This document shows, piece by piece, positions 52,307 to 60,964 of a stretch of 64,000 nt of DNA (the stretch's first letter is position 1; every line of letters begins with the position of its first letter). The notes under the pieces are model-generated. The model was not told where the DNA came from and did not search any database. It was given only the letters and a program-made list of their open reading frames with translations. This stretch comes from Cryobacterium tepidiphilum. GTDB taxonomy: Bacteria; Actinomycetota; Actinomycetes; Actinomycetales; Microbacteriaceae. The translations under genes and the position numbers were made by a program. The DNA lies in contig NZ_RDSR01000003.1 of NCBI RefSeq assembly GCF_003716325.1, positions 62,001 through 126,000 of the forward strand, written 5' to 3'.

Positions 52307-53581
52307 TCACGGAGCCGCGGGAGCGCTCGAGTCCTGCTCCTCACGCACGTGCTTCGTGTCGGCGGGGTCGTGCTGGCGCCGGCTGGCGAGGAGGATCGGG
52401 ATTCCGATCAGCTCCACGGCGGCACCGATGACGAGCGAGGTGCCGTAACCCCAGACATCCGCTGAGCGACCGAGGGCCGGCTGGATGAACACCCCGCCGA
52501 GGCTGCCGAAAAGGGAATCGAACGACAGGACGGTCGCGCGCTGCTTCGACGGGATCATGTCGTTCAGGTACGCCTGCCGCACCGGACCGCCGACGGCGTA
52601 GACGAATCCCCACACCACCAGGAACACGATCGCGAGCCAGAAGAGGCTTGTCACCCCTAGCACCACGAGCGCAGCGACGCTGGCGAGCGACGCCCCGACC
52701 ATCATCGTGGTGCGCCGTTCGAAGAGCCCACGGATGCGCGGCGCAAGGATGCCGCCGCCCACCTGCGACAGCGAGAGCACGGCCGCCGCGAGCCCGGCGA
52801 TGGAGTACGCCGACGTGTCGCCGTAGAGCTGGAGCAGGTAGGGCTGCAGTGCGTAGAAGGCGTAGAACCCGACCCCAGACGCGAACGGCGCCGAGAGGAT
52901 CACGTAGCGCACGGAGCGGCGCTTGAGACCGTGGTCGATCGACTGGGTGAGGATGTTCCGGGTCGCCTTCATCGGCGTCATCGAGTGATCCGGGGTGAAG
53001 CCGAGGTCTTTCATCACCACGAAGGCGAACACGAACATGAGGACCAGCACCCCGGCACGCAACAGGAACGGAACACCGAGGTTCGTCGCCTGGGCGATCA
53101 CGCCGCCGAGCACCGACCCGGCGAACATCGCGATGCCCTCGATGACCAACCCGCGGCCGAACACCGCCTCGAGGCTCCCGGTGTACCCGGTCACCGTCAG
53201 GGCGTCGACGAGCCAGGCCTCCACGGCGCCGGAGAAGAAGGTGAAGCCGAGCCCGAGCAGAACCGAGACGAGCGCCCACCAGACGAACGGTGCGTGCCAG
53301 AGCCACAGCATCCAGTACAGCCCGGTCGAGACGGACAGTGTGATCGTGCCGAGGAGATACGAGGCCTTCCGGCCGACCGTGTCGGCGACGACGCCGGTGG
53401 GGATCTCGAAGATCACCATGCCCACGGTGAAGAACGCGTTGGCGGCGAACGCCTCGAAATTCGACAGACCCGCGTCGAGCAGGAACAGCGTATTGATGCC
53501 CCAGATGAACGACGCCGCCAGCGTGTTCCCGAGCATGAGCACCAGGTAGACGCGCTGCACGCGCCTCGCTGCCGGGTTCAT
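52307..53581 (-). CDS. MFS transporter (12-helix type)
   Basis: 424-residue transporter with two six-helix halves. The N-terminal half has LVLMLGNTLAASFIWGINTLFLLDAGLSNFEAF and motif A-like EIPTGVVADTVGRKASYLLG. Helices 4-6 include GFTFFSGAVEAWLVDAL and a family-typical GSLEAVFGRG. The second half includes GGGILAPRIRGLFERRTTM. The charged C-terminus is cytosolic. It resembles the drug/proton antiporters annotated simply as MFS in actinobacteria; substrate unknown. ATG 53581 (MNPAARRVQR) is the best start; GTG 53608 is possible. It is flanked on both sides by copies of the 62-bp palindrome. Confidence 0.87.
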   Translation of the reverse strand: MNPAARRVQRVYLVLMLGNTLAASFIWGINTLFLLDAGLSNFEAFAANAFFTVGMVIFEIPTGVVADTVGRKASYLLGTITLSVSTGLYWMLWLWHAPFVWWALVSVLLGLGFTFFSGAVEAWLVDALTVTGYTGSLEAVFGRGLVIEGIAMFAGSVLGGVIAQATNLGVPFLLRAGVLVLMFVFAFVVMKDLGFTPDHSMTPMKATRNILTQSIDHGLKRRSVRYVILSAPFASGVGFYAFYALQPYLLQLYGDTSAYSIAGLAAAVLSLSQVGGGILAPRIRGLFERRTTMMVGASLASVAALVVLGVTSLFWLAIVFLVVWGFVYAVGGPVRQAYLNDMIPSKQRATVLSFDSLFGSLGGVFIQPALGRSADVWGYGTSLVIGAAVELIGIPILLASRRQHDPADTKHVREEQDSSAPAAP

Positions 53582-53906
53582 GTCCCGCGACCTTTTTTCA
53601 CTGGCCACACAAGAAATCATCCACCCGTGCGGCGCCGATCACCAGCGGTTGGCGGCACAACCTGGCCCTTCGCAAGCGGCATCCGTCGCGTCGCCCGCCG
53701 CCCTCAGCCCCCCGCCATCCGCCCTCCGCCCTCGCCCTCCGCCATCGCCCTCCGTGAGGGGCCAGCTTTACCTAGTCTGGGCGCCGCCGCACTAGGTAAG
53801 ATTGACCTCTCACGCGGCGGAAAACTTTGCCGGCCTGTCGTTGATGCAGCGATTAGCTGGACACCCGCTGCCCCAGAGCGTCACAACGGCTAGGTGTACT
53901 GCCCAG
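53582..53906. other. Intergenic region upstream of the MFS gene
   Basis: 325 nt without a supported gene. It holds a low-complexity CCCTCCGCC-type stretch (53700-53750), palindromic element copy B (53753-53814) and the promoter of the MFS gene. I see no RNA gene in the remainder. Confidence 0.6.
53753..53814. repeat. 62-bp palindromic element, copy B
   Basis: Arms 53753-53776 (CGTGAGGGGCCAGCTTTACC, then TAGT) and 53791-53814 pair at 22 of 24 positions as RNA, with a 14-nt GC-rich loop. It is clearly related to copy A at 52234-52295. It lies downstream of the SnoaL-like gene and upstream of the MFS gene. Confidence 0.8.
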
Positions 53907-54335
53907 CTAGGCGGGGAACAGCGCTTGGCCGGTGGCCATGTCGATCGGCAGCGACGTGTGCTCGTGCACGATCGTCCAGGAGCCATTGCGCTTCTCCAGG
54001 CCCACCGTCATCCGGTTGGTGGTGGAACGGAGGCGCTCCCCCGCCGGTGAGACGGCGGTGAACGTCACCGCAGCGTGCCCCACCGCAGCCGTGTCGCCCA
54101 CGGCCGAACCCACGTCGGCGAAGGTCACCTGCACCCGCTCGTCGCCGAGCGAGGCGAACCATCCGATGGCCATCTCCCGCCAGGCGTCGATACCGGTGTA
54201 CTCCCATTGGCCCCACGAGTCGAAAATGTGCACGTCGTCGGCGTAGATCGCCACGAACGCGTCGACATCCTTCGCGTAGACGGCGGCGGCGTAGGCGTCC
54301 AGGGCCTGGGTGACGGGGTCGGCTTCTTCGCTCAT
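53907..54335 (-). CDS. SnoaL-like/NTF2-fold protein
   Basis: 142-residue protein of the NTF2-like superfamily (SnoaL_3/YybH-type). It starts DPVTQALDAYAAAVYAKDVDAFVAIYADDVHIFDSWG, the canonical alpha-cone entry, followed by curved beta-sheet strands (VQVTFADVGSAVGDTAAVGHAAVTFTAV and TNRMTVGLEKRNGSWTIVHEHTSLPI). The WTIVHEHxS(L/V)P ending is typical. Such proteins are small-molecule isomerases/hydrolases or have unknown function. ATG 54335 (MSEEADP) is chosen because the domain starts right after; it has only a weak ribosome site. Confidence 0.87.
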   Translation of the reverse strand: MSEEADPVTQALDAYAAAVYAKDVDAFVAIYADDVHIFDSWGQWEYTGIDAWREMAIGWFASLGDERVQVTFADVGSAVGDTAAVGHAAVTFTAVSPAGERLRSTTNRMTVGLEKRNGSWTIVHEHTSLPIDMATGQALFPA

Positions 54336-54411
54336 GCGATCAATCTTGGGCGGCCGCGCCAACGCGCGCAACGGTGCGCGGGTCAACGGATGCGGTCAGC
54401 CGGCACCCGAC

Positions 54412-54762
54412 TCAGGCGCCTCTCCCCCGCGGGATTTTCGGCCGCACCAGCGCGTGACTTTCGCGCAGCAGCTGCTTGACGAGCGCGTCATCGACGGTCC
54501 CGTCGAGCACGACGGTGATCCAGTGCTTCTTGTTCAGGTGGTACCCGGGCGTGATGTGACCCGGAAACTCCTCACGGAGCGCCTTGCTGTCTTCCGGATC
54601 GCACTTGAGCGAGACAGCCAGCGGTTCTCGGTCGAGGGCGCTCAGGGCGAAGATCTTGCCGTTGCCGCTCGTCTTGAAGACGCTCGTCTCGGGGCCGAAC
54701 GGGAACGTCTCGATCGCCTGCGGCAGGCTCAGGCAGAACGCGGCCAGGGCATCCGGTGTCAT
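54412..54762 (-). CDS. MmcQ/YjbR-family protein
   Basis: 116-residue CyaY-like fold protein. Family features: a start with MTPDALAAFCLSLPQAIETFPFGPETSVFKTSGNGKIFAL, then LAVSLKCDPEDSKALREEF, and the conserved HLNKKHWITVVLDG before a C-terminal helix with LLRESHALVRPK. The family is annotated as DNA-binding, with little functional evidence. ATG 54762 has no ribosome site and may be leaderless; in-frame codons further upstream are not conserved-looking. Confidence 0.9.
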   Translation of the reverse strand: MTPDALAAFCLSLPQAIETFPFGPETSVFKTSGNGKIFALSALDREPLAVSLKCDPEDSKALREEFPGHITPGYHLNKKHWITVVLDGTVDDALVKQLLRESHALVRPKIPRGRGA

Positions 54763-55077
54763 GGTGACGACGTTAGTCACGCGGCCGACACGATGCCATG
54801 CCGAGCGGATGCCGGCGGCGTCCTTCGGAAGCGATGGTGGACCGGCCGGTTTTGCCGTTGCCAGCTGTTTTTCAGGTTCCGCGCGCGGCCGGCAGACGAT
54901 CCCCGCAATGACGCGGATCTCAGCCCCAGCCGCGCACCACAAACCACCCCCGTCGGCGCCGATCACCCCCGATCAGGGCACGTCGCTCCAATCCGATTTC
55001 CGGCTGGCTCCGGACCACCAATGCGGCCCCGGGGACGACCCGAGGCCGGAACGGAACAACGAATAGGAGTTCACACA
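54763..55077. other. Intergenic region before the Asn/Asp-rich secreted gene
   Basis: 315 nt, divergent between the MmcQ-like gene and the secreted repeat gene. I see no coding region or known RNA. A ribosome site AGGAG (55064-55068) serves the downstream gene. The promoter is not clearly defined. Confidence 0.5.
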
Positions 55078-55797
55078 ATGAAGACGATCACCAAGCGAAT
55101 CGGTGCCTTCGGAACGGCTGGGGCTGCCGCCTCTGCTCTCATCGTGGGCGGCATGCTCGCCCCGGCTCACGCCTCCGAGCTCGACCAGGCGAGCCAGATC
55201 AACTCCTCAACCCAGGACAACTCCTCGGCGACCGAGACGACGGATGCCGTCACCCGCATTCTGAACGACGCACTCTCGGGCAATGACGCCACCGGCAACG
55301 GCGTGGTGGGCAACGACACCTCGCTCGTCAACGGCGGCGTCGTCAACGGACCGGTCGTCGACGGACCGGTCGTGGACGGACCCGTCGTGGACGACTCGCT
55401 GAACAACAGCGGCGACGTGCTCTCGGGCAACGCCATCGGCAGCGGCAACGACGTCCCCGTCGCCTCCGGCAACGACGTCCCCGTGGCTTCGGGCAACGAC
55501 ACCTCAGTGGACGCCCCCGTGGCTTCGGGCAACAGCACCGACCTCGGCGGCGTTGACGTCAGCGACCTCGGGAATGCCAGCGACCTCGGCAACGTCAGCG
55601 GAAACGGTGACGTGAGCGACACCGGCACTGACGTGGGCGACATCTCCGGCATCGACGACATCGGCACCGAGGTCAACGACCTCGTCGACGGCGCGGTGAA
55701 CGACAACGGCAGCGGCACCGACATCGGCAGCCAGGTCGACGACCTCGTCGACGGTGACCTCACCGGCGCGCTGGGCCTGGACTCCATGCTCGACTAA
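55078..55797 (+). CDS. Secreted Asn/Asp/Gly-rich repeat protein
   Basis: 239 residues. The signal peptide (MKTITKRIGAFGTAG...LAPAHA) is probably cleaved after residue 32. The mature part is very acidic and low in complexity, made of short repeats: VVDGPVVDGPVVD, then ASGNDVPVASGNDVPVASGND, then many SDLGN/DIG units. There are almost no aromatic or basic residues after the signal, which resembles calcium-binding or disordered secreted proteins. The repeats are also seen as near-identical 15- and 27-bp DNA units. ATG 55078 has AGGAG at 9 nt. A strong terminator follows. No known family; possibly an exported matrix or surface protein. Confidence 0.8.
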   Translation: MKTITKRIGAFGTAGAAASALIVGGMLAPAHASELDQASQINSSTQDNSSATETTDAVTRILNDALSGNDATGNGVVGNDTSLVNGGVVNGPVVDGPVVDGPVVDDSLNNSGDVLSGNAIGSGNDVPVASGNDVPVASGNDTSVDAPVASGNSTDLGGVDVSDLGNASDLGNVSGNGDVSDTGTDVGDISGIDDIGTEVNDLVDGAVNDNGSGTDIGSQVDDLVDGDLTGALGLDSMLD

Positions 55798-55805
55798 GTA
55801 GGCCA

Positions 55806-55861
55806 GGTGCTGTCAGCACCGACAGAACAAGGGGCGACTCCTTCGGGGTCGCCCCTTGTTC
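55806..55861. terminator. Tandem hairpins ending the secreted repeat gene; bidirectional terminator
   Basis: GGTGCTG-T-CAGCACC (55806-55820) is followed by a 17-bp stem, GAACAAGGGGCGACTCC with GGGGTCGCCCCTTGTTC (55825-55861). The longer hairpin lies between the convergent secreted gene (stop 55797) and the PhoX-like gene (stop 55925) and can serve both strands. Confidence 0.85.
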
Positions 55862-55924
55862 GCGCCTACCGCCGACTCCAACCCAGACTGAACGGACTCA
55901 GATCGGCGGGCCTTTCGAACTGAG

Positions 55925-57523
55925 TCAGTCCGTCTCTTGACGGTGGCTGTCAGGCCCGCCCTTTGCACCGTGATGCGCCGCGTCGTTTGTTGGTGCCGCG
56001 GGCAGCAGCTCCCATGTCACGTTGTCGCCGTGCTGCTGCGTCCAGAACCCACGCCACCCGTTCGTGAAGAGCGACGGGATCGTTGCCCCGAGAAGGCCCC
56101 GCACCGACGGGTCACCGTTGGAGACGTGTACGCCGGTGATCTCGTTGTCGCCGTCGTTGTACCCGGGGCTCATGTTGTGGTCGTAGGCAGCGGATGCATC
56201 GCGTCCTTCGGCGAGCCAACGGACTGCCGTCGCGTGCTTTCCTGCTTTCTTACTCACATCGATCACATAGCCAGAATCAAGCGCGTTGCGCTGCGCGTGC
56301 AGGGCATCCCCCGCATCCTCGACAACGAGAAGCTCATCCCGACTCTTGAACTGGATGTTGTCGAGGCCTGTGTGGGCAAGGTCTCCGACGTAAACCGGCG
56401 ACAATGTGCCCGTCTGCGCCGTGGGCGACGACTGGCTGAGCCGGAACACGCCGCCGAAAGCACCCGGCAGGGTGCTGTTCTTGCTGGTGTCACCCGTCTC
56501 CGTGAAGTAGAACTCCGTGAAGTTCGTGCCCGGGCGGAAGACGCCATTCTCGGGTCGCTTGAACGGCGTGGCACCCGCCGCCGCTGCCGCTGCCGTCGAC
56601 CCGTTGTCAGCGCCGAGCGTCAGGGCGACCCAGCGCGTCGAGAACGATGAACCGTAGGTGTGCAGGTCGGCGATGAACGGGTCGGCGGGGTCGGCAGCAA
56701 GCTGCTTCGCGGTCACCGGGCTGCCGTCTTTGCGCTGCACCTGGAGGGCCTCCAGCTTTCCGGAGGAGAGATCGGTGGGCGACGCGGGGGTGAATCGGTA
56801 GACGTAGCTGCCCGGCGCCTTTCCGCCCGAGACGGATTTTCCGCCGATGTCCTCGACCAGCCACACGTTCCCGGCGGAGTCGTTCTGGATTCCCTCGTAG
56901 CCGCCGGAGCCCAGGGCGTCGAGCTTGGTGATCGCACCGTCGACCGGGTCGCCCGTGTCGTCGAGGGTCACCGCGAAGACGCCGCCGTTGGGGGCAGACG
57001 CCTCCGCCGTCATCAGGAGCTGGTGGGTGAAGGGGTTCCAGGTGATGCCGTCGAACGTCGGAACCGAGCCCCCGTCGGAGCGGGCGTCGGCGATCAGCGT
57101 CACTCGCTTGGTGAGGTCCTTCTCATCGAGGTCCACCCGGGTCACGTACCCCTGCGTGCCGCCTTCATGGCCCTGGTAGAGATAGTGCTTGTTCCCGAAA
57201 ACGAGGTAGACGTTCTTGTCCGGCTCCGTCTTCAGCGCTTCGTGGGGGTCCTGCGTGAGCGGTCCACCGTTCGCCGTGCCATAGCCGTAGTGCGAGAGGC
57301 CGCCCTTCGGGTTGGCCAGCGGAAGCTGCCCGTAGGCGACGGGAGTTTGAGTCATGTCTGCGGAGAGCACATTGTTCTGGATGCCGAACGCCGGGTTGGC
57401 GCTGATTACCTGGGCGGCCACGTGTTCGGCAGCCGACGCCGGCAGCGTCGTGGCGGCCAGCACGGCAACGCCGAGACCCAGGCCGACGACCCCGACGGTG
57501 CCCATCTTTGTGTAACGCTTCAT
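55925..57523 (-). CDS. PhoX-like secreted phosphatase (DUF839)
   Basis: 532-residue exported protein of the PhoX/DUF839 beta-propeller family, related to calcium-dependent alkaline phosphatases. The signal peptide is basic then hydrophobic, with ASA-A cleavage at about 31; no twin arginine is visible, although PhoX proteins usually use Tat. Family segments include LVFGNKHYLYQGHEGGTQGYVTRVDLD, TFDGITWNPFTHQLLMTAE, GYEGIQNDSAGNVWLVEDIGG, GVFRPGTNFTEFYFTETGDT, and LVVEDAGDALH. ATG 57523 follows GAGGAGGAACG. It is the minus-strand neighbour of the PAP2 gene; both may be part of a phosphate response. Confidence 0.88.
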   Translation of the reverse strand: MKRYTKMGTVGVVGLGLGVAVLAATTLPASAAEHVAAQVISANPAFGIQNNVLSADMTQTPVAYGQLPLANPKGGLSHYGYGTANGGPLTQDPHEALKTEPDKNVYLVFGNKHYLYQGHEGGTQGYVTRVDLDEKDLTKRVTLIADARSDGGSVPTFDGITWNPFTHQLLMTAEASAPNGGVFAVTLDDTGDPVDGAITKLDALGSGGYEGIQNDSAGNVWLVEDIGGKSVSGGKAPGSYVYRFTPASPTDLSSGKLEALQVQRKDGSPVTAKQLAADPADPFIADLHTYGSSFSTRWVALTLGADNGSTAAAAAAGATPFKRPENGVFRPGTNFTEFYFTETGDTSKNSTLPGAFGGVFRLSQSSPTAQTGTLSPVYVGDLAHTGLDNIQFKSRDELLVVEDAGDALHAQRNALDSGYVIDVSKKAGKHATAVRWLAEGRDASAAYDHNMSPGYNDGDNEITGVHVSNGDPSVRGLLGATIPSLFTNGWRGFWTQQHGDNVTWELLPAAPTNDAAHHGAKGGPDSHRQETD

Positions 57524-57648
57524 CGTTCCTCCTCTGCGCCGGACAGTCGCCCAGCCGCAGAACCAGACAAGCGGGCATCGGTGTACCGGTGGTGTCGCCC
57601 ATCTGAACGGGACCCAGCGAGCAGGGGAACAACACGCCCCGGACCCAC

Positions 57649-58995
57649 TCAGGCGGTAGCGCCTCGCTGGGGCCGGAGGGCCCACCAGCAGACACGGAGC
57701 CAGGCGAATCCGTACACAACGCTGGTCAGCACATCCGTCGGAAAATGCATTCCCCAGTACAGCCGCCCGAAGATGACCCCGAGCACGAGGACGGCGGCGA
57801 GGGCGACGGTGGCGAAACGCAGCCAGCCCGTGCCCCAGGCGACGACGAGCAGGGCGATCCCGAAGTATGTGACGACCGACGCGGCCACGTGCCCGGACGG
57901 GAACGAAGACGTGGGCGGCACGGTCAGCCACAGATGGTCGACGGATGGCCGTGGCCGGCCGACGACGGCCCCGACCGTGAGGTAGAGGGCGGTCTCGCCC
58001 ACTGCGGCAAAAAGCAGGAATAGCGCCGGAGCCCAGCGGCGGGTGATCGCGAGAGACAATGGAACCGCGACGAGCAACACCACGATGATGCCCGGAGTGT
58101 TGCCCACGACGTCGAAGGCCAAGGCCACTGTCGAGAGAAACGGAGTGCGGTGGTCCGCGAACCACTCCACCACGGTACTGTCGAACTGCTGCACCTGAAC
58201 CAGCACCCCGGTGACGAGCAGCCCGATCCCGATCAGAATTATGCAGATCGCAACGCCGGTCGCAACCAGGAGGCCGAATCCGCGCCAGCCCTTCGGGAAG
58301 GCACCCTGGTGCGCGGGGGCGAGCACGAGTTGCTCACGGTGCTCGGGGGCCAGTCCGTGGGTGAGGGACACCTGCGCGCCCTCCTCACGCCGCCACCTCG
58401 AATAGGCGACCGCGGTGACGGCCAGCCACGCGGCGCCGAGCAGCGTTGCGACCCCGACCGAGTACGGGCCGCCGGCACCGCCCAGCACCGAGAGAACGGC
58501 GATCGCCACGATCAGGATGATCGTGGCGGCGAGCGCCCGCCCCCGCCGCTTGCGCGATACCACCGGCAGAAAAACAAGCAACACTGCCCCGCAGGTCACG
58601 GTCGCTCCGGTCATGGCCGTGAAGACGCTCACCGCGGGGGTACTGTCGATCAGCAGGAGAAGAGCCCCGCCGCCGGCGGTGAGCAGGTGTGAGCCCCCAG
58701 CGGTGACCGCGAGATACCCGGCCAACCGCGGCAACCTGCGCACGAGCAGCCAGAACACCATAACGATGAGGATCACCCAGCCGACCTTGTCCGCCGTCTG
58801 GAGGAGAAAGCCCAGAATCGATGTGGCCTGTCGGGGGTTGTCATGTCCCGCGTCCGGACCATCCGCGTGCACCGACAGGCCTAGCACAAGGAGATTGAGC
58901 ACCTCGCCGGCGACAAGCAGCACGGCTAGGCCGACGATGCTTCGACCCGCAAACCGCAGGGCCGCAGCACGGGATGACGATTCAGCGACGGGCAT
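57649..58995 (-). CDS. PAP2-family membrane phosphatase with long N-terminal membrane region
   Basis: About 448 residues from ATG 58995 (upstream ATGs at 59061/59067 are alternatives; none has a strong ribosome site). The first half is a separate set of about six helices of unknown role. The second half is the PAP2 lipid/undecaprenyl-phosphatase domain: VGRPRPSVDHLWL (motif 1 region), PTSSFPSGHVAAS (motif 2, PSGH) and GRLYWGMHFPTDVL (motif 3, R...H...D). All catalytic His/Arg residues are present. It probably dephosphorylates a lipid phosphate at the membrane outer face. It is divergent from the DEAD-box helicase gene. Confidence 0.88.
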   Translation of the reverse strand: MPVAESSSRAAALRFAGRSIVGLAVLLVAGEVLNLLVLGLSVHADGPDAGHDNPRQATSILGFLLQTADKVGWVILIVMVFWLLVRRLPRLAGYLAVTAGGSHLLTAGGGALLLLIDSTPAVSVFTAMTGATVTCGAVLLVFLPVVSRKRRGRALAATIILIVAIAVLSVLGGAGGPYSVGVATLLGAAWLAVTAVAYSRWRREEGAQVSLTHGLAPEHREQLVLAPAHQGAFPKGWRGFGLLVATGVAICIILIGIGLLVTGVLVQVQQFDSTVVEWFADHRTPFLSTVALAFDVVGNTPGIIVVLLVAVPLSLAITRRWAPALFLLFAAVGETALYLTVGAVVGRPRPSVDHLWLTVPPTSSFPSGHVAASVVTYFGIALLVVAWGTGWLRFATVALAAVLVLGVIFGRLYWGMHFPTDVLTSVVYGFAWLRVCWWALRPQRGATA

Positions 58996-59096
58996 GAAGA
59001 ATGACGGCGCGGGGATAGACAGCGAGCATGAATCCACGAAATCACGCCTCGGACGACCCATCAACACTGATCAGCAAGCTGCACTACCTTTGAAAC

Positions 59097-60920
59097 ATGA
59101 CGCCTCCCGAAACCACCGCTCCCCCCGAGGCAGACACCGCGCCCACCACGGCGACCTTCGCCGACCTCGGCCTGAGTGACGCCACCCTGAAGGCGCTCAA
59201 GGACGTCGGGTACGAGACTCCCTCCGCGATCCAGGCCGCCACCATCCCTCCGCTCCTGGCCGGCCGCGACGTGGTCGGCCTGGCCCAGACCGGAACGGGG
59301 AAGACGGCCGCGTTCGCGCTGCCGATCCTGTCGCGTATCGACCTGTCGCAGAAGAGCCCGCAGGCGCTCGTCCTCGCGCCGACCCGTGAACTTGCGCTGC
59401 AGGTCTGTGAGGCGTTCGAGAAGTACGCCGCTCACCTGCGCGGCGTGCACGTGCTCCCGGTCTACGGCGGGCAGGGCTACGGGGTGCAGCTCTCCGCGTT
59501 GCGCCGCGGCGTTCACGTCGTGGTCGGCACACCCGGCCGCATCATGGACCACCTCGACAAGGGCACACTCGACCTCTCCGAGTTGAAATACCTGGTGCTC
59601 GACGAAGCCGACGAGATGCTGAAGATGGGCTTCGCCGAAGACGTCGAGACGATCCTCGCCGACACCCCCGACGACAAGCAGGTGGCACTGTTCTCCGCCA
59701 CGATGCCCCCGCAGATCCGCCGCATCTCGCAGAAATACCTGCACGACCCGGAAGAGATCACGGTCAGGAACAAGACCACGACCTCGGTGAACACGACCCA
59801 GCGCTACCTGACGGTCTCGTATCCGCAGAAGGTCGACGCGCTCACCCGCATTCTCGAGGTGGAGAACTTCGAGGGGATGATCATCTTCACCCGCACCAAG
59901 AACGAGACCGAGACGCTCGCCGAGAAGCTCCGTGCCCGTGGCTACGCGGCTGCGGCCATCAACGGCGACGTCGCGCAGGCACAGCGTGAGCGCACGGTCG
60001 ACCAGCTCAAGTCGGGCGCCCTCGACATCCTCGTGGCAACGGATGTCGCCGCACGCGGTCTCGACGTCGAGCGCATCAGCCATGTGGTCAATTACGACCT
60101 CCCCATCGACACCGAGTCGTACGTGCACCGCATCGGTCGCACGGGCCGCGCCGGGCGCAGCGGCGCCGCGATCAGCTTCGTCACCCCACGCGAACGTCAT
60201 CTCCTCAAGGCCATCGAGAAGGCGACCCGGCAGCCGCTCACGCAGATGCAGCTGCCCACCGCCGAGGACGTCAACGTCACCCGCCTGGCGCGCTTCGACG
60301 ACGCGATCACCGGCGCCCTCGCCGAGGCCGATCGCATTGCGAGATTCCGCGACATCATCGGCCACTACGTCGAGCACCACGACGTTCCCGAGGCCGACGT
60401 GGCCGCTGCCCTCGCGGTCGTCGCGCAGGGAGAGACGCCGCTCCTGCTCTCCCCCGATGACACCCGGCCGCCACGGCGGGAGCGGACCGAGCGTGACGGA
60501 GACCGCGGAACCCGGCCGGACCGCAGCGAGCGCCCGGAGCGCGGCAACCGGTTCGACCGCGATGACCGCGCGGACCGCAGCGCACGCGGAGAGCGGCCCG
60601 AACGGCGCCCGCGCACCGGTAGCAGCCCGCTGGCGTCATACCGCATCGAGGTTGGTAAGCGGCAGCGGGTCGAACCGCGGCAGATCGTCGGCGCCATCGC
60701 CAACGAGGGCGGTCTGAGCCGGGAGGACTTCGGGGCCATCCAGATCTACCCGGACTTCTCGCTGGTCGACCTCCCGGCCGACCTCCCCGGCGACGTCCTC
60801 GACCGACTGCGGGGCACGCGCATCAGCGGCAAGCTCATCGAGCTGCGCCCGGACCGCGGAGCGCGTGGCGGCCGCGACGACCGGGACGACCGGCCCCCGC
60901 GCAAGCCGCGCCGCGGCTGA
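59097..60920 (+). CDS. DEAD-box ATP-dependent RNA helicase (DeaD/CsdA type)
   Basis: 607-residue RNA helicase. Q-motif region: FADLGLSDATLKALKDVGYETPSAIQ. Walker A AQTGTGKT (63-70), motif Ia PTRELALQV, DEAD box 169-172 (VLDEADEML), SAT in LFSATMPPQ, and motif VI HRIGRTGRAGR. An Arg/Asp/Gly-rich linker (RRERTERDGDRGTRPDRSER...) leads to a DbpA-type RNA-binding domain (YRIEVGKRQRVEPRQIVGAIANEGGLSREDFGAIQIY) and a basic tail. DbpA domains bind structured RNA, often rRNA; roles include ribosome assembly and cold adaptation. ATG 59097 is the natural start. Confidence 0.95.
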   Translation: MTPPETTAPPEADTAPTTATFADLGLSDATLKALKDVGYETPSAIQAATIPPLLAGRDVVGLAQTGTGKTAAFALPILSRIDLSQKSPQALVLAPTRELALQVCEAFEKYAAHLRGVHVLPVYGGQGYGVQLSALRRGVHVVVGTPGRIMDHLDKGTLDLSELKYLVLDEADEMLKMGFAEDVETILADTPDDKQVALFSATMPPQIRRISQKYLHDPEEITVRNKTTTSVNTTQRYLTVSYPQKVDALTRILEVENFEGMIIFTRTKNETETLAEKLRARGYAAAAINGDVAQAQRERTVDQLKSGALDILVATDVAARGLDVERISHVVNYDLPIDTESYVHRIGRTGRAGRSGAAISFVTPRERHLLKAIEKATRQPLTQMQLPTAEDVNVTRLARFDDAITGALAEADRIARFRDIIGHYVEHHDVPEADVAAALAVVAQGETPLLLSPDDTRPPRRERTERDGDRGTRPDRSERPERGNRFDRDDRADRSARGERPERRPRTGSSPLASYRIEVGKRQRVEPRQIVGAIANEGGLSREDFGAIQIYPDFSLVDLPADLPGDVLDRLRGTRISGKLIELRPDRGARGGRDDRDDRPPRKPRRG

Positions 60921-60964
60921 CGGCTCAGCCGTCGGGCGGGGGCGCCTTCACACGCCGGTGGTCC

